Of a stretch of DNA of 64,000 nt, positions 28,553-42,033 are shown one piece after another. The notes beneath the pieces were generated by a model that searched no databases, had not been told where the DNA came from, and saw nothing but the letters and a program-made list of their open reading frames with translations. The DNA lies in NCBI GenBank assembly GCA_019614645.1, contig JABWDB010000034.1:496001-560000 (forward strand), in the 5' to 3' direction. Each line of letters begins with the position of its first letter. Positions within the stretch are counted from its first letter, which is position 1. The translations under genes and the position numbers were made by a program. Source of the DNA: Stratiolaelaps scimitus (Eukaryota; Arthropoda; Arachnida; Mesostigmata; Laelapidae).

Positions 28553-28748
28553 TTCCGGGCTGACCCACAGCCAACATTTAACCTGGTCCACGGTAGAACT
28601 GCTTCCGGCGTAAGGCTTCATGAGACGGACAACCCCTTGAAATGCAAATGTGCAACAATGGTGGGGATCGAACCGGCCGTGCACCTACGTGTCTCTCCGC
28701 CCCCGATTACAAGGCGCATACGAATGCACCACCAGACTACCGGACTCC
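28553..28748 (-). mobile_element. tRNA-derived SINE, family 1, copy B
   Basis: About 190 bp closely matching 46,797-46,985 in the same orientation. Shared blocks include CAGCCAACATTTAAC, GTAAGGCTTCATRAGACGGA, CCCCTTGAAAATGCAAATGT and the region read on minus as a pol III B box (GGTTCGATCC). The part nearest 28,745 corresponds to the tRNA 5' half and holds GGTGGTGCATTCG on minus. Confidence 0.75.
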
Positions 28749-29368
28749 ACCGCTATCCACTCATCTGTCTATTAGCAATCGTCTTTTCGAACTTTGCGGA
28801 TACCTCCCATTTTACTACTACTAAAATTATTATTATTATTATTATTTACATTTTTATCCTCCAATTCTGATTCGTTCACCTCTCCACACCAGTGCTTTTG
28901 CGATTTTTTTTACGATTACCACTTACGATTACCCCTCCTCTCGAATCCACCCGATATTATCCCGCACTGACCTTCATGAACTCAATGAGCAGTCAGTTCA
29001 TGCCCCTCCAACAGGATTAATCCTTCGTCAAAAGAGAGCACTAGCCGGCCACTTTTTATAGCCATATCTTCTCGCTGTTTATTTGTCATCATCGTCATCA
29101 ATATTTGTCAGCATCGTCATTCGTATTCATTTCTGCTCATCCGTCCATCAACCAATATCCTTTATCATCCGCGCGCTTATTCCTGCTGCTCCTGTTATTG
29201 TTGTTGTTGTTGCTGTGTGGTTTACATTATTTGTTTTTCTTAGAAATTATAATCGCAATTGTAATAATTCATCTGTCATCATCTGCCTCATTATCTCGTT
29301 GCCGGCTTCATCAGCGGCGTAATGATCATCAATGATTAGTTATCGGAATCAGCATCACTTCATATATT

Positions 29369-29406
<38 letters not shown>

Positions 29407-30162
29407 TTTAATAATAATAATAATAATAATAATAGTAATAATAAATATTATTATTATTATCATCATCATCACCATATTGTAATATCGGGCGGCGGCAAAG
29501 CAACAAAGGTGTCAGTGTCAGTATTTGCCTATGTATATTTATATACTTAATTAATTATATATATATATATATAAGTGATCTTATCATGTGTTTCACTACT
29601 CCTTCCCCCGTTCGCCTTCTGTCTTCCCCATATTTTCTATATAAAGTGTTGTTGTTTGTATGTTCAGCCTGCGCGTGTGTTAAACGTATGAGAGTAGCCT
29701 TGTTGCCGCTGTTGTCGCAGCAGCGACGGCTGCTGCTGTCGCCGCCGCCGCCGCATCACCACCGCGTTTGCGCATGGGAAAATGCGACTCTATCGTTCAC
29801 GTCTGCCTTGATTATGCGATTCTACCGATGGGACAAGCACAATTGATGTCTTCATCACTGCACTCCGCCATGCCACTCTAGTCAACTGTGTGTGTTCGTG
29901 TGTACGCGCGTGCAGCATGTCATCCCATTCAGCGTTATTATTACTATGTTATATTTCTGTCATCATCTAGCTCTATTATAACGATTACCCTTTATTGTCT
30001 ATTGTTACATACTAACCTAACCCAATGTTGGTCGTGGCTGTGTCTGTTTGTGTCTCCCGTTCTGCCATTGTATCATCGAGTGTCCCCTCGATTTTACGTC
30101 ATCAGCTGTAATTACCGACCGGCCCTGCTTCGTCTCTGCCCACACACATATAGTAGGTTCAC

Positions 30163-30315
30163 TTGGAACTGAAGTGAATCGGTGTTCATTGCACCAGAGG
30201 CAATGTGACCGAGCGAGGAAAATACCTCCTCTTTCATGAACAAACACACGTGGTTGGAATCAACGAAAAGCTCGACGGTTCCCTCATCGTCTCGTGGCCC
30301 AATGCGAACGCGCGA
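30163..30315 (-). CDS. Candidate coding exon, unidentified
   Basis: 153 bp, phase 0/0, between a possible acceptor (TTCTAAG) and a weak donor (CAA|GTGAAC) on minus. Encodes SRVRIGPRDDEGTVELFVDS, NHVCLFMKEEVFSSLGHIAS and GAMNTDSLQFQ. Could be a piece of a decayed transposon. No family recognised. Confidence 0.18.
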
Positions 30316-31876
30316 CTTAGAAAATACTATATTTAACTGATTCGGTAACCATTCTTCGAACAGAATAACCAGATGACGCCTGTATGCGCACTATACGGCG
30401 CAGGGTTTGTTCCTGAAATCCTCCTCCGCCTTCCCGCGGAGAATTGGTTTAGATTTTCGGCAACATTTGTCGGTCGTGTGCTTGTCGCGAGAATACAAGC
30501 ACATGTGTGATCGACACCCACAATCTTGTTGACGTGCATAGTTCCATTGGTAGGACACGCACGATATACTGTTCTGGTGAAATGTAAATTTCACCGCGTC
30601 CAAGGCGTCATGTAGATTTGTGTGTCTGTATATTATTGTCTATGCGCAGTCCGTTGAGACTGTGAGAGATATCAGGTCGACTTTGCGACGTATCAAGGGT
30701 GCGTGAATCTCTACTCGGAGTGAGAATCGAATAAGTAGAATATGAAATTAGAGTAAATTCACGTTACTTTTAAAGTACGCACACACACATACACACACAC
30801 GCTCGTGTGCGGAAATTCGACATGCCTGCTTCAGTTATTAGAGGGCTCCGAGAGATAGCGGCAATCGATCTCTTTCATATTTTACCTGGCCTCATGAAGG
30901 CGATACAGAAATTCGATTCATGTTCGGTGTAGTTTGTTGTATACGGTTGTCGTTCACCACGGGCCAGATGGGTGACGCTTGCAGCAAGATTGATATCATG
31001 TCATAACGAGTTCCCAGTGACCGGCCTGTCCATTAGCGCAACTAGATACTTCACTGTTGTTATCTGTCTTCTTTTTGTTTTTACTGTGAGTGCGTGTGTG
31101 AGTGAATGTGCCTCTTGACACGTGACTAAATCAGTCGTCTAGTTATCTAGCTAGTTAACGAGACTCAGCTAATTCCTAATTGGTGTTTGTCCTAGTACGA
31201 CGCGGCGGAATGGCAATGCTATTGTATCATACGTATGTATGTGTGCAGGTATGTTTATAGAAAAAAAATCTGTAGACGAGTGTATATTCTGTGTACTTTG
31301 TTCGGTGGGCGTTCGCCTGCCGCGCCAATCGTTCGTCTCCGGCAGCTGAACCGCAGTGGGGAAACAGGTTCGATATGTGTCGTTCAGATCGTCATCTTGT
31401 CGATCGCCTCTTATTACACATAATTCAAGGATGGCAGAGAGATCGTGTTGATGTGCAACACAATACATCACTGTGTACAAACCTAAACGTTTGTGGTCTA
31501 AATTGGTACATTACCACTCCTAGAAACATGCCGTTAGCTGCTCTCCCTTAGCATTTGGAGCGTGCACCGAGCCGTCTCGTGCAGCATATGCGAATGAACC
31601 GCTTTGCCGCGATTTTCGGTTGCTTAAACGCCTGTCGACACAGGCGTTCGTTCTCGGAGCGCTTTCGATAAATAGGAGAATAAGGGATAACAAGCCGGTT
31701 GTTTGTTACAGCAACACCCTCCCCGATATTCGTCATCATAAGTTTGCCATGCACGTGGCGGCATTCATGCGAGAGAGAATTACAGATGTAATAGTTAGGT
31801 CGGCAGCATCGACTGTGTCGGGAAACCTGTTTGTATGAGGGGTGAATTGCAGCATTGGCGAAAAGAGATAATACAC

Positions 31877-31878
<2 letters not shown>

Positions 31879-31931
<53 letters not shown>
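31879..31931. repeat. (TA)n microsatellite, longest in window
   Basis: About 53 bases of uninterrupted TA. One of about twenty TA arrays in the window. Confidence 0.95.
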
Positions 31932-31934
<3 letters not shown>

Positions 31935-32724
31935 ACATTATGTACGAAGGGTGACAATGGGAGAATGGTACCGGGTCTTCTACCGCAGTCTACTCCTCCC
32001 GAGGCATCAACGCATTAACCGATCTCATCGCTAGACAAAACTCCCGCTCCGAGTTGCAAAAAGGCTTCAGGGACTTGCACGCAAAAATGTATTGTGCAGC
32101 TGTGTAGGCCAGCCATCGCGGTGCATACAGTTCAGCGGGATGACCTTTTTGTTTTTCATTACAAACACTCGCCCCCTCGCCTGAGTTTGTCATCTCCAGC
32201 AGTAACGGAACACTTGTACATTAGAATGGCGTCGCGCGACCTTCCCCTGTGTGCTATGGGGTATCGTTCATGCTTTGATGTCGCATGCTACCCATCATGT
32301 TCGACCATAATAATAGTTGGCTTCTTCGCCGCCTATGTGTTCTATCGGGGGAGGTGGAAGGGCAATAAGGAAAAAAGACTGAATTCTCTGCTGTTTGTTT
32401 CGCTCAACCAGTTTGAACGGCAATTGATTTCTGTTTTATGTTCGCTGCGAGGAAAGAACGAGGTTACGAGTGGGTGCACACACTATGTATTATTCATCAA
32501 TGATATTGTCATTATCCTATTTATTATTATTATTATTATTACGATTATCTAGTGTGTATGCGTATATATATATATATATATATTCATTATGTACATTCAC
32601 AAGGAAACGAAGCTACATTGCGCGCCCAACATATGAACACAGCTTTATGTACAAATCAAGGGTGGCTGCGACGGCTGATAGGGCCCGGGCATATGGCTGA
32701 GCTTCGTGTGGCGAATCACCTGTA

Positions 32725-32761
<37 letters not shown>

Positions 32762-35121
32762 GCTCAGTGTACTGATGCAACTGTCATTCAATCTCCGTCT
32801 TTGTCAGTTATTAGCAAGCGTAATTAGCGAAATTAATTCGACTAATTACGGATCGCAACGTATTCATAATGCTAAATAACGTGCTGCAAATGACACATGG
32901 GGTTTATTTGTTCCTCAGAATAAAGCACACTAGCTAGTTGTTAATTTTCATCCGTAGAAATCAAGTTCACAATGTGCTCGAGTCGAATTGTCTGCAAGCC
33001 TCTAATTGTACAACACAACTGACCACTATGAGAGCACAGTTGAGGTCGTCATCGTCGCCAGTTAGTTAACAAAAATTATGACAGTTCACATAAGCTCGTC
33101 AGCCCGAATGTCCAGACCCTGCAGATGTCGGCGGAGGGACGGGTCGCGAACGTACGTCCCGCCAATAATGAAAGATCTGATTCTTTGTTTTGTTTGCGTT
33201 TGTCGTCATTTATTATCATTATAATTATTATTATTATTACTTAGCTATTTCTCATTATAATCCGTTGTGTTTAATCGTCCGTGTGTTCTTGTCATGACCT
33301 CTCTCTCTCTCGCTCTCTCTCTTGACTTCGGCTATCTTCCGCTCACTGTTTGTCTCGAGTCCCTCGTTCTGCCGACGACGGCCCGACATCGACACATTCA
33401 AGATGAGATGATGATGATGATCAATATTGTATATCGAGTGTGAGCAAGGCCATCGCCCCGCCACTGCTGATAATCGGGGAAGGTACACGATTCGGATCCC
33501 GGATAGACGTCTGGTTTAAGAACCACAGATATACTATTTTCGAACGGTTGCACCAGTTGCAACAACATCCAGTAGCGCAATGTTGTATAATACAAGCAAA
33601 TGAGAAGAGTATGTGTCCCGAATGACCAACCGATGACATTACCTGATTCTTATTTCTGAACGCCGTTTCTCGACCTCTGTGCCTTCGAAGCGCCGGACAA
33701 GTTTAGGCCGCCAGACAGCAGAGAGACCATGAGATGTGCGTGAATTCTGGCCCTTGTGGAGCTCCGAACTCCACCTGCGCCCAGTCCGCGTTTTCGAGGA
33801 GGAAGAAAACCTGCAGTACGAAGCCTCCCATACATTTACACGACGGAGTCGAACGAACATACGCTGCGCGCCATCTTTTCAGTTTGGGTGCCTGCTTGCT
33901 CGCTCGCTCGTTTCACCTTCCCTTGCTCCTCTTGACATTTTCAAAGAAAGGTTTTTCCGTTCATCCTCAACCAGGCTGTGTTTCGTTATATATATATATA
34001 TATATAATAGAACTTTAGCCCTCCGTGGCTTCGGCAGGTCAGGGAAGCGTCGTGTATCCCAGACGTGGAACTCTCTCGCTCTCCGTACAGCCGTACACCG
34101 TAATTCTCCCCGTCCTCGAACCTCTGTCAGTCTGTCTCGATGACTAGAATTAGTATGTACACTGTTGAACCTCCCCCTGGCCGTCCGTTCACCGTCCCGT
34201 GTTATGTTACTCGGGAATGGGTGGGCCGTTGAATTGCGCGAGGGCGGTTGGCGGTGGCCACAGGGCTCAGGACGGGGTCAAAGACGGGAGCGTGATTCCG
34301 GCCAGAAGAAAAGAGGAGAAGCCTTCTATCTACTAAAGACTAAGTCTATCTGTTCAGCTTTGACAGAGCTTCCTGTTTTCCGACGTCGTCGTCTCCTCCT
34401 CCGTTGCCGCTGTATGTATGTACTTTTCTGAGGGGAGTCTTTACCCTCTCCCTTGCTCTCCCGCTTCATCTTGCCTCCTCTTGTGCTCCAGCCCCGGTTG
34501 CAGACCCCATCGTCGCGTGGCCCCCGCCCGTTGCCGCCGACATCGTATTTACTCCTGACGGTTCCTCCTTCCACTCGTCACTAGTAAAACGTTTTTCACG
34601 TTGGTCTCTAATTTCTGCCTCTCACGTAATCCTTCGTGGGGTCGGCGGGGCGAGCTTTCGAAGTCGCCTTGCCCCCATGAAACGCTCTCTACGGGACAGA
34701 AAGCGAGAGACGGAGAGAGACAGAGAGAGAGAGAGAGGCCAAGCAACGAACTTCGGTGAGATTCTCCTTCTTGACTTTCTTTGTCGGACAACTTTGTTGG
34801 CCTGCCCTGTCGCAGCGTCCGCCGTAAAGCACGTCTTACCTCCCCGCCCCCCCCGCGAGACTGATCGTGTCCTAATTCAGTGCTGGTCTTGCCTTCTCAG
34901 CCATCTCTCTCTCTCTCTCTGTCTCCCGTTGACTTCCAGAGTTGCCTTCGAAGTCGTGTTCTGTATCGTCTCGATATTCCTCCACTGTTCCTCTCGCTTA
35001 GCCTCTACTGTTTTCTTTAAGAATCAGAATTCTACGGGTTTGTTAGCACAAAAATAAGCTTCAACACGAGACCACGCTCTGTTCCGGTACTTGACTACCA
35101 ACCAGTCGCTATATATGTATA

Positions 35122-35124
<3 letters not shown>

Positions 35125-35163
<39 letters not shown>
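35125..35163. repeat. (AT)n microsatellite
   Basis: About 38 bases of AT at the end of a pyrimidine-rich plus strand region. Confidence 0.95.
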
Positions 35164-35164
<1 letters not shown>

Positions 35165-36284
35165 TTATATACGGGACAATAGGCTTTGCAAATATAATAG
35201 ACTCGTTACCATCTCAATCCTTCGATATCGTTCGCTATCAATATAGTCATTATTGTAATTATATTACGTCTATCGTCATCAGCATCATCATAATCATTCA
35301 TATTCGAATAATTAGTAATAAATAAGTGTGCTTCGCAACCACCTCACTCTGTTCCAGTGTTTTTTCTTTTCTTGCAATCCCTATGTAATGTTACAATACA
35401 ACTTGTTACATCCGGGGCTCCCACAGGTGGATAATGTCCTTATGTACGTGAGATTAACGTGATATCATACTTCGCCCCCTTTGGGTGTCACAGTATTTGT
35501 GGCGTAGGTGGATTCATTCATTGAATTGTTTGCCTGCTTTTAGACGTTTGTTTGTACATTTCTTATACTGAGGGGGCGGGAGACTGAATGTCGGCGTCAC
35601 CCACGGGGCTGACTTGAAACGGTCCGGAAAATATATCATGTACAAAATGGCGGGCGGCACGGCGGCGGGGCGGGGACTGTTAAAGGGTGATGCTGAAAAT
35701 GTTTCCTCGTAATTCCCGGCCCATCAAGGTGTGTTCTGCCGCCGATTCCGTGTTCACGTGGGCAGCGCAGTACCCCCCCTAGTGTACGGTGGCACGTGCA
35801 AGCCCATCGCTAGGTTCAGCCGTATCAGTCTGCCTCATCGACGACCGAAAGCCGTATCGATCATGAAATCGAACTGAACACCAAGGCGGGCAACGGGTTG
35901 AGCCGTCTTGCGGAACAGCCACCGCTGCACGTGAATGAGTGAATGAATTCATGAATGACTCAATACCGAAATGGATTCACAGATGATGCAATATATCGTG
36001 TACGTGTTCGGGGGGGGCGAGGTTCGGCGACCAGCAGAATCGACTAGAATTGGTCCTGGCTGGCGTCGCCGGCAATGGCGCACTCTGCGCCATTATAGAA
36101 TATGATCGTAAACGCGCGAGCAGTCCGCTCACACGTCGGTAGTGCCTGCATTTGTGAGCTTCGAACAAAAAAAACAACAAAAAACAGCCCGAAAAATAAC
36201 AAAACTTCAAGATAATCGCCATTTATCATCATTAGTCATTGTCACATCAATGCGCCACGGTACAATTATAATGTGCGTGGCGCC

Positions 36285-36410
36285 TTTTCCAAAAACTACA
36301 AAAATTATTTAATAAATTTTCCAAAAAATACAAAAATTATTCAACACATTTTCCAAAAAATGCAAAAATTATTTAATTCATTTTCCAAAAAATACAAAAT
36401 GATTAAACAC
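36285..36410. repeat. 32-bp minisatellite, four units
   Basis: Units begin at 36285, 36317, 36349 and 36381, each starting TTTTCCAAAAAMTACAAAAA (with small changes) and ending TTATTYAAYAMA; the last unit is shortened. Lies about 390 bp beyond the stop codon of the CUB/LDLa gene, possibly in or just after its 3' UTR. Confidence 0.9.
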
Positions 36411-36799
36411 TTGTTGTAGCCAATCTTTTCTTCGTGGCCTCCGTCGAATTCGCGACCATTTGTCATGCCCCCTCGGGCAGATAGATCCCGATAACGATGG
36501 CTTAGATAGGATTTGTTAGCTCATGTAAATGTGACGTGTATACCTATCTGTCCTTGTCAATTTTCGAGTATGCTCGTGTAACGGGGTGAACTTCAATCGC
36601 TAGTGTCTTCAATTGACCGTTGATGAATCGAAACCGCCCAATTATCCTCGTGTATAGCCGAGCGTAGTTTGTAGCTTCGAAGGTCGTTCTTGTCGAAGAT
36701 GACATTAAATATAATAATTATTATTATTATTATCGTTATTAGTATTATCATTATTATTATCATTATCATTATTATTTTTCTTCTTGTAATTGTGCTGGG

Positions 36800-36928
36800 T
36801 TAGACGAGCCAGTTCTCTCCCGAAGCAGACTGGTTAACTGGTTTCCCATTCGGATTGAGCGGCGCTCGAAGCGGGAATGTCGAATGCGAGCCGGGTTGGA
36901 GGCCGCCCAGACCCAGCTCGTCGCCGGG
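36800..36928 (-). CDS. CUB/LDLa gene exon 9: C-terminal tail and stop
   Basis: 129 bp including TAA at 36800-36802. Encodes 42 residues ending SASGENWLV. The last three residues (Trp-Leu-Val) fit a class II PDZ-binding tail. The acceptor GTTTCAG is strong. AT-rich trinucleotide repeat follows the stop at once, presumably 3' UTR. No clear AATAAA signal was found close by. Confidence 0.78.
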   Translation of the reverse strand, partial: PGDELGLGGLQPGSHSTFPLRAPLNPNGKPVNQSASGENWLV

Positions 36929-37963
36929 CTGAAACCGTTGAGAAAAGCAATTATTGAATTAGAACTCGTTGTTGTGTTTCGGATATTATTATTATTATGT
37001 TGCTGTTGCCAACTAGGACCACAATCGCCCTAGCTTCTCTTATTGACCCAGCCTGGACAAGTAACAGCGTTGACATATTAAGAACAAGCCACTAGCAAAT
37101 GCATAGGTAATTCATACGGGCATGTACAACGGTCATTGCCGATCATTATAAACATTCCACTGGGGCTCCAGCAGTGAGTCAATGTCGCTCACGAGGCAGG
37201 AAAGACTATGGGACGTCGCGAAGTTCCTGCTCAACTTGTATCCGAGTTCATCACGTGATTGTGCACAATCGCGTAATCAATCCTTACCGCTTTGCCGGGA
37301 AACGTCCCGAATGGTGTGATCGTGGTGTTTTGGAGACCCGGCGGTCCCATCATCCCGTTGGGCCCGTTCATTAATGGACGCCCATTCTGTAACGCCACCT
37401 GGTGAACGACAGCAATATACCGATGCCAAAGAGACAAAATGAGACAAGCATTGTTGAAGTACCGTCCAACGACTCCGGAGGACAGCCAAGGTTGGTATTT
37501 ACTGCGATCACCCTGCGATGAACACAGCAGGATTGTCATGAGATCGGCATTGTACAGGTCGACATGATCATCAAACGAATGCAGCCTAATAGTTGATAAT
37601 TTTATAATAATAACAATAATAATAATTGTAATCGATGCAACTATACAGTCTATTCTATTAATGGTCTTCTCGCCGCTCGCGGCTCGCCGCTACGCGTACA
37701 CAGCGGTACAGCGCAACACGGCGGTGCAAGCGAGAATCTATCTGTTTGATATACAAATATGATATGCCCACCTGCGATGGCGTGTAATCCTGCGGCCCCC
37801 GGCGACATACGCAAAACACGATGGCAGCAATGCACAGTATGCAGAATGTGAATGCAATCAGAAGCAGGGTGAGAAACACCGACACTCCAATGCCCATGAT
37901 CTGGTGGCCGCTGCTGTCATCTGGATCAGAGATAAGAAGAAAGAGAGAGAGAGAGAGATAAGA

Positions 37964-37997
<34 letters not shown>

Positions 37998-38724
37998 AGA
38001 CGCACAAAGGTGGAAACTCGTGAGAGACCAATCGTATCAGATCAAACAAGAAAAAATATGTTCGTAGTACGCACGTTATGGCGTAGCGTGCAACTGTGCT
38101 CTGATCTCCGGATGACATTACATGACAAAATGGAACAACGCCAACTCGTCCATCCACGCTCACTTTTCTGCTGCTGCTGCTGCTGCTGCTGCTGTCACCG
38201 TTGTTATTCACCGTTCAAGCTCGCCACTAGTGTTATTGATTATTGCTTCCGCTTGTGTTGTCTTCAACTATCTCAATGTTGACTCGGTTCTATGTGTCCA
38301 GTTCTAATTAACCGCCTTATGCCGTATATGCTACAATACGCCGCAATCAGACAAGTTTGTTAATCCGCTCAATCGCGATGGGATTGAAGACACTTACCGA
38401 CACATTGGGCCCGTTCATCCTCATCGCTTCCGTCACCGCAATGGTTGACGCCATCGCAGGTGAGATCCTGTGATATGCAGAATTGCTGCGGACCCCCACA
38501 CGAGAACTGTTGACACGGAAGCTGCTCATGCTTCGGATTGTTCATATCCTACGACGATGGTCGACGTTGTTGTCATCGTGAGATAAGGCGGGTCGCGTCA
38601 CATAGAGAAAGAATTAGAGGGTCGGGTAGACGAGCCGATCAGAATGAAAGGGGGGAGGTAGGATATTAGAGATGACTGAGGAAACTTGCCCTATGGTTAG
38701 TTACTATTATTCATTATATATATA

Positions 38725-38763
<39 letters not shown>

Positions 38764-41700
38764 AGTCCGTAGTACTATTAAACGAATATCCGGACTACAG
38801 TGGTGAAGCTTAAGAGAGGCTTTTTTTAGAGGTTTTCCAGGCACGGAAAACCTGGGGTTTTAGTGGGTAGGACCACTCACCATATACCACCAAAGTGGTG
38901 AGTCCCACACTGTGCGGCCCACAGTAAGGTAGAAACCGCTCGTGCGTAAAGCATTTCCCCCCTTCATAAAAAAAAAAAATATATATATACATGTATATAC
39001 ACACACAAGGAATTAGTGACGCAGTTGGGGACAGGGTGTCAGGCCGAGGCCTGAGGCCATGGCCGTCCCCAAAGGAGGCAATGCCATTGAATCTTTGCCT
39101 CATAGCGAGGGAAAGGTGCCGTAGGAGGGATCTCTTGGTTGTCGTCGTCGTCGTCAAGTACTCTCGTTCGTTTCATAATGATAATAATAATAATAATAAT
39201 AATAAAAATGGTATATTTCTAGCACTAACTATAACTAGTAGCACTTGCACCATTATCGGTCGGCATAACCGCAGGCGTATAACGCATATTGTATCATAAT
39301 ATTGCTGTTGGTCTAAAACGTCGAGAATGATCTGACGATGCCAATAGCCGAATAGCCGGAATCTTCTTGAAGTGTGCGTTATCGGCGGTTCGAAAGGAAG
39401 CAATGCAACTGGTTCTTAATGCGTAGCGTGTTTAACCGAGTCGAGCATCCGAAACAGGTTCATGAATTAATGGGACTGTGCGTTTTGTATCTGATTTTTT
39501 TCCTCTTTGGTGGGATTGGGGCCAAAGTAGACTTGCAGTTATATAAGATGCTTGATTACGTCCAACCAAAGCGTGGGCCTAGTTATTAACTTACAGACCC
39601 GCTCTCTGCGTTAGTGTCAAGTCATCGTAAACGATAATGTTCAAACGTCTTTCGCGGCACGTACGAGCGTCCACGGCGACAATTCTACCTAAAATACGTT
39701 GAGCCCAATGCACGTGATCCGTTGTATTTTACAACGCAGGGAGTTGATTAGTTAAGCGAACGCGTTTATACGTGCTTGGGAACGGTACGGAGCATTTATC
39801 CCGTTAGATATCCTTATACTGCAATTCCGAATCGTTCACACGGAGCGAACGAACTTTCGGGAAATCGAATTCAAAATGACCTGTCCTTTTGTCTAAATTT
39901 CGTGAAAAAGGCTTCCATTTAACTTGTTATATTATAGAAGATACTATTTACAGGTAAATGATGCCGTCCAGCCGTCAGCCGCGTCGGCTCCCACTGAATG
40001 AAATAGTATGAATGGGGCATATCTGTTAGTGCGGTATCGCGTCAAGGTGTCGTCACCGGCGGGACTCGTAATTGTCCTTGTGTCGCCGGGACAGCTGACA
40101 CCTGTCTATAGCAGCCAAGTACAATCGAATGGCCGAAGATGGATTGTGAATTGGTGGCGCCGGAGTTCGAGGCCCGACTGACCGGGCCTTCCCTTCACTG
40201 GATAGACACTTATCGATAGCGGATTTGTTACGCTAAACTTAACCTCGTTAACATTAGCTTGGCCACATGCCGAAGGCATTCGGGCACCCCAGCCGCCTTT
40301 TTCACGCAGGCCGAACAAGGCACCGTACGCCCTTCGCCTGACGTCGGCCTGCACCGTACCACCTAAACAATAATAATCCATGGCTGTTTAATGCAAAACC
40401 GCCAAATAGTAGAAGAGTACAACGAAGCCAAAGAGGCTAACTTTTCGCTAACCTCGAAATTCGCAGCTACCATTTAAAAGGCACCTTGTAATTTAAACGT
40501 TTGCAATGTGATTTCGATTCGCGTAGATCGTCACATCGAGCAGGAACAAGGGGACGTCGTTGACGTCTATGCACAGAATCGTGCAACGGGAGACATCTCG
40601 AATGGAGACATGCAAGACCCAAACGGCGGCTGTTTTCATCCACAGTCATTCCCACGTCGTTTGGCCCGCATCCAAAGGACTGTCGCACATACATCCTGCC
40701 GGTGTCGACTAATGGGACGAGGAGGAGGAGGAGTAGGAGTAGTATTAGCCCCTCGTAGCTTTATAAATTAAAACACATTCCCCCTAAACGATGGACGCGT
40801 TGCATGCGAATTCAAGTTGCCAGTTTGTCGTTTGAAACTAGAACATTATCATTATTATTATTATTATTAATATTATCTTATCGGGATCATTGAATCCCAC
40901 AGATGACTAGCGAGGCAGGTAAAAAATGCAAGATCAGTAGCTGAGTAGCAGTAGTAGCAGTAGTTTAGAAGAAGTTTTGAATCGACGACCCTGCCGAAAG
41001 CAATTTGTACGTCTACACAAACACACGTAGGCACACACACACACACACACAGCCATTGACGGAGCCGCTGAGACCTGTTGCCAACTTCAAGTCCAGCCGC
41101 GTTATGATGGAGTGAATGCGTCAGCGGCGGCGGCTGCTCCTCCCTCTCCTCCTTCGTCGCCCCTCAGTCGAAAACGCCAGGGGGGGGGGGGCAGGGGTCT
41201 AAACCGCACCCGTGAGTGCAGTCGTAAATGACTTGACAAATTATTTATACGCGAAACACGTTGGATTGGCCCTTCGCTCTGGCTGGCTTCTCTGTTACTA
41301 CTCATGTGGGATGGAGTTATTTATCCCTGTGGTGCTAGCTGGCCAACGAGTAATGTTTGCGCTTAAAGCCACCTGGAGGAGGAGAACCGGGATTCGCGCG
41401 CATCGTTGATTCGCGTGGCCTCGATTTTAGACCCCGCTATAGAATTAGGTGGTTCCCCGTAAAAGGGTGCTTAGCTTGTGCGCAGTCAATTTTTGTTGCT
41501 GCTGCTGCTCGCTAGGAGGCAAATCTCTAGAAATTGGCTGGGCCCTGTGCTCTGATAAAAGTCAGTTTTTTAGGATAGAATAGTGACGGATGATGCTTGA
41601 TGATCGCTGTTGGCCAAGCGTACGAATCAAGCTGACACATGAAATTGAATAAATTCGAATGAGCAGATCCCATGATATTCGTATGAGAAAATCCCATGAT

Positions 41701-42000
41701 GAATTCCATAGATCAGATCACGCGATGTGATCGTCGTCCACTGTTGGCCCTAACGTGTTGTTAGACTACACTCGAATTGAATTGTTTTTATTCCTTATAC
41801 ACTTTGGCCGTAGGTTTTTGTCACGTGACCGGGGTCTTATGCACAATTATATGACTTGAATGCGCTTCTCCTTCAAGTACAAAACTGACCCAAGTTGACT
41901 CTACCACACAATATATATATATATGTATATATATCGAGGATTTGAGCGTTAACTATACTGCAGTTCCCTCAATAAACCAAGCTATCATATTGTATGTATG

Positions 42001-42033
<33 letters not shown>

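Larger units (their letters stand above)
24170..36284. other. AT-richer spacer without a recognised gene
   Basis: Contains TA arrays (24,908; 26,961; 29,371; 31,879; 32,722; 35,125), TAA/TTA trinucleotide runs, one SINE (28,553-28,748) and a pyrimidine-rich plus strand stretch (33,900-35,070). Two weak minus-strand candidate exons are listed separately. No known protein domain is visible. Confidence 0.5.

Noticed and set aside
28660..28680. tRNA gene from B-box-like sequence
   Set aside because: No cloverleaf with acceptor stem pairing; the same sequence recurs with a non-tRNA body, so it is a SINE.
34404..35057. 217-codon plus ORF
   Set aside because: Lies in a pyrimidine-rich strand; Leu/Ser/Arg-rich with a RERER run from a GA repeat; no domain.
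40106..40381. 91-codon minus ORF between exons 5 and 6
   Set aside because: Exon 5 joins exon 6 in phase with intact CUB-to-LDLa spacing; could at most be an alternative terminal exon, without domain evidence.
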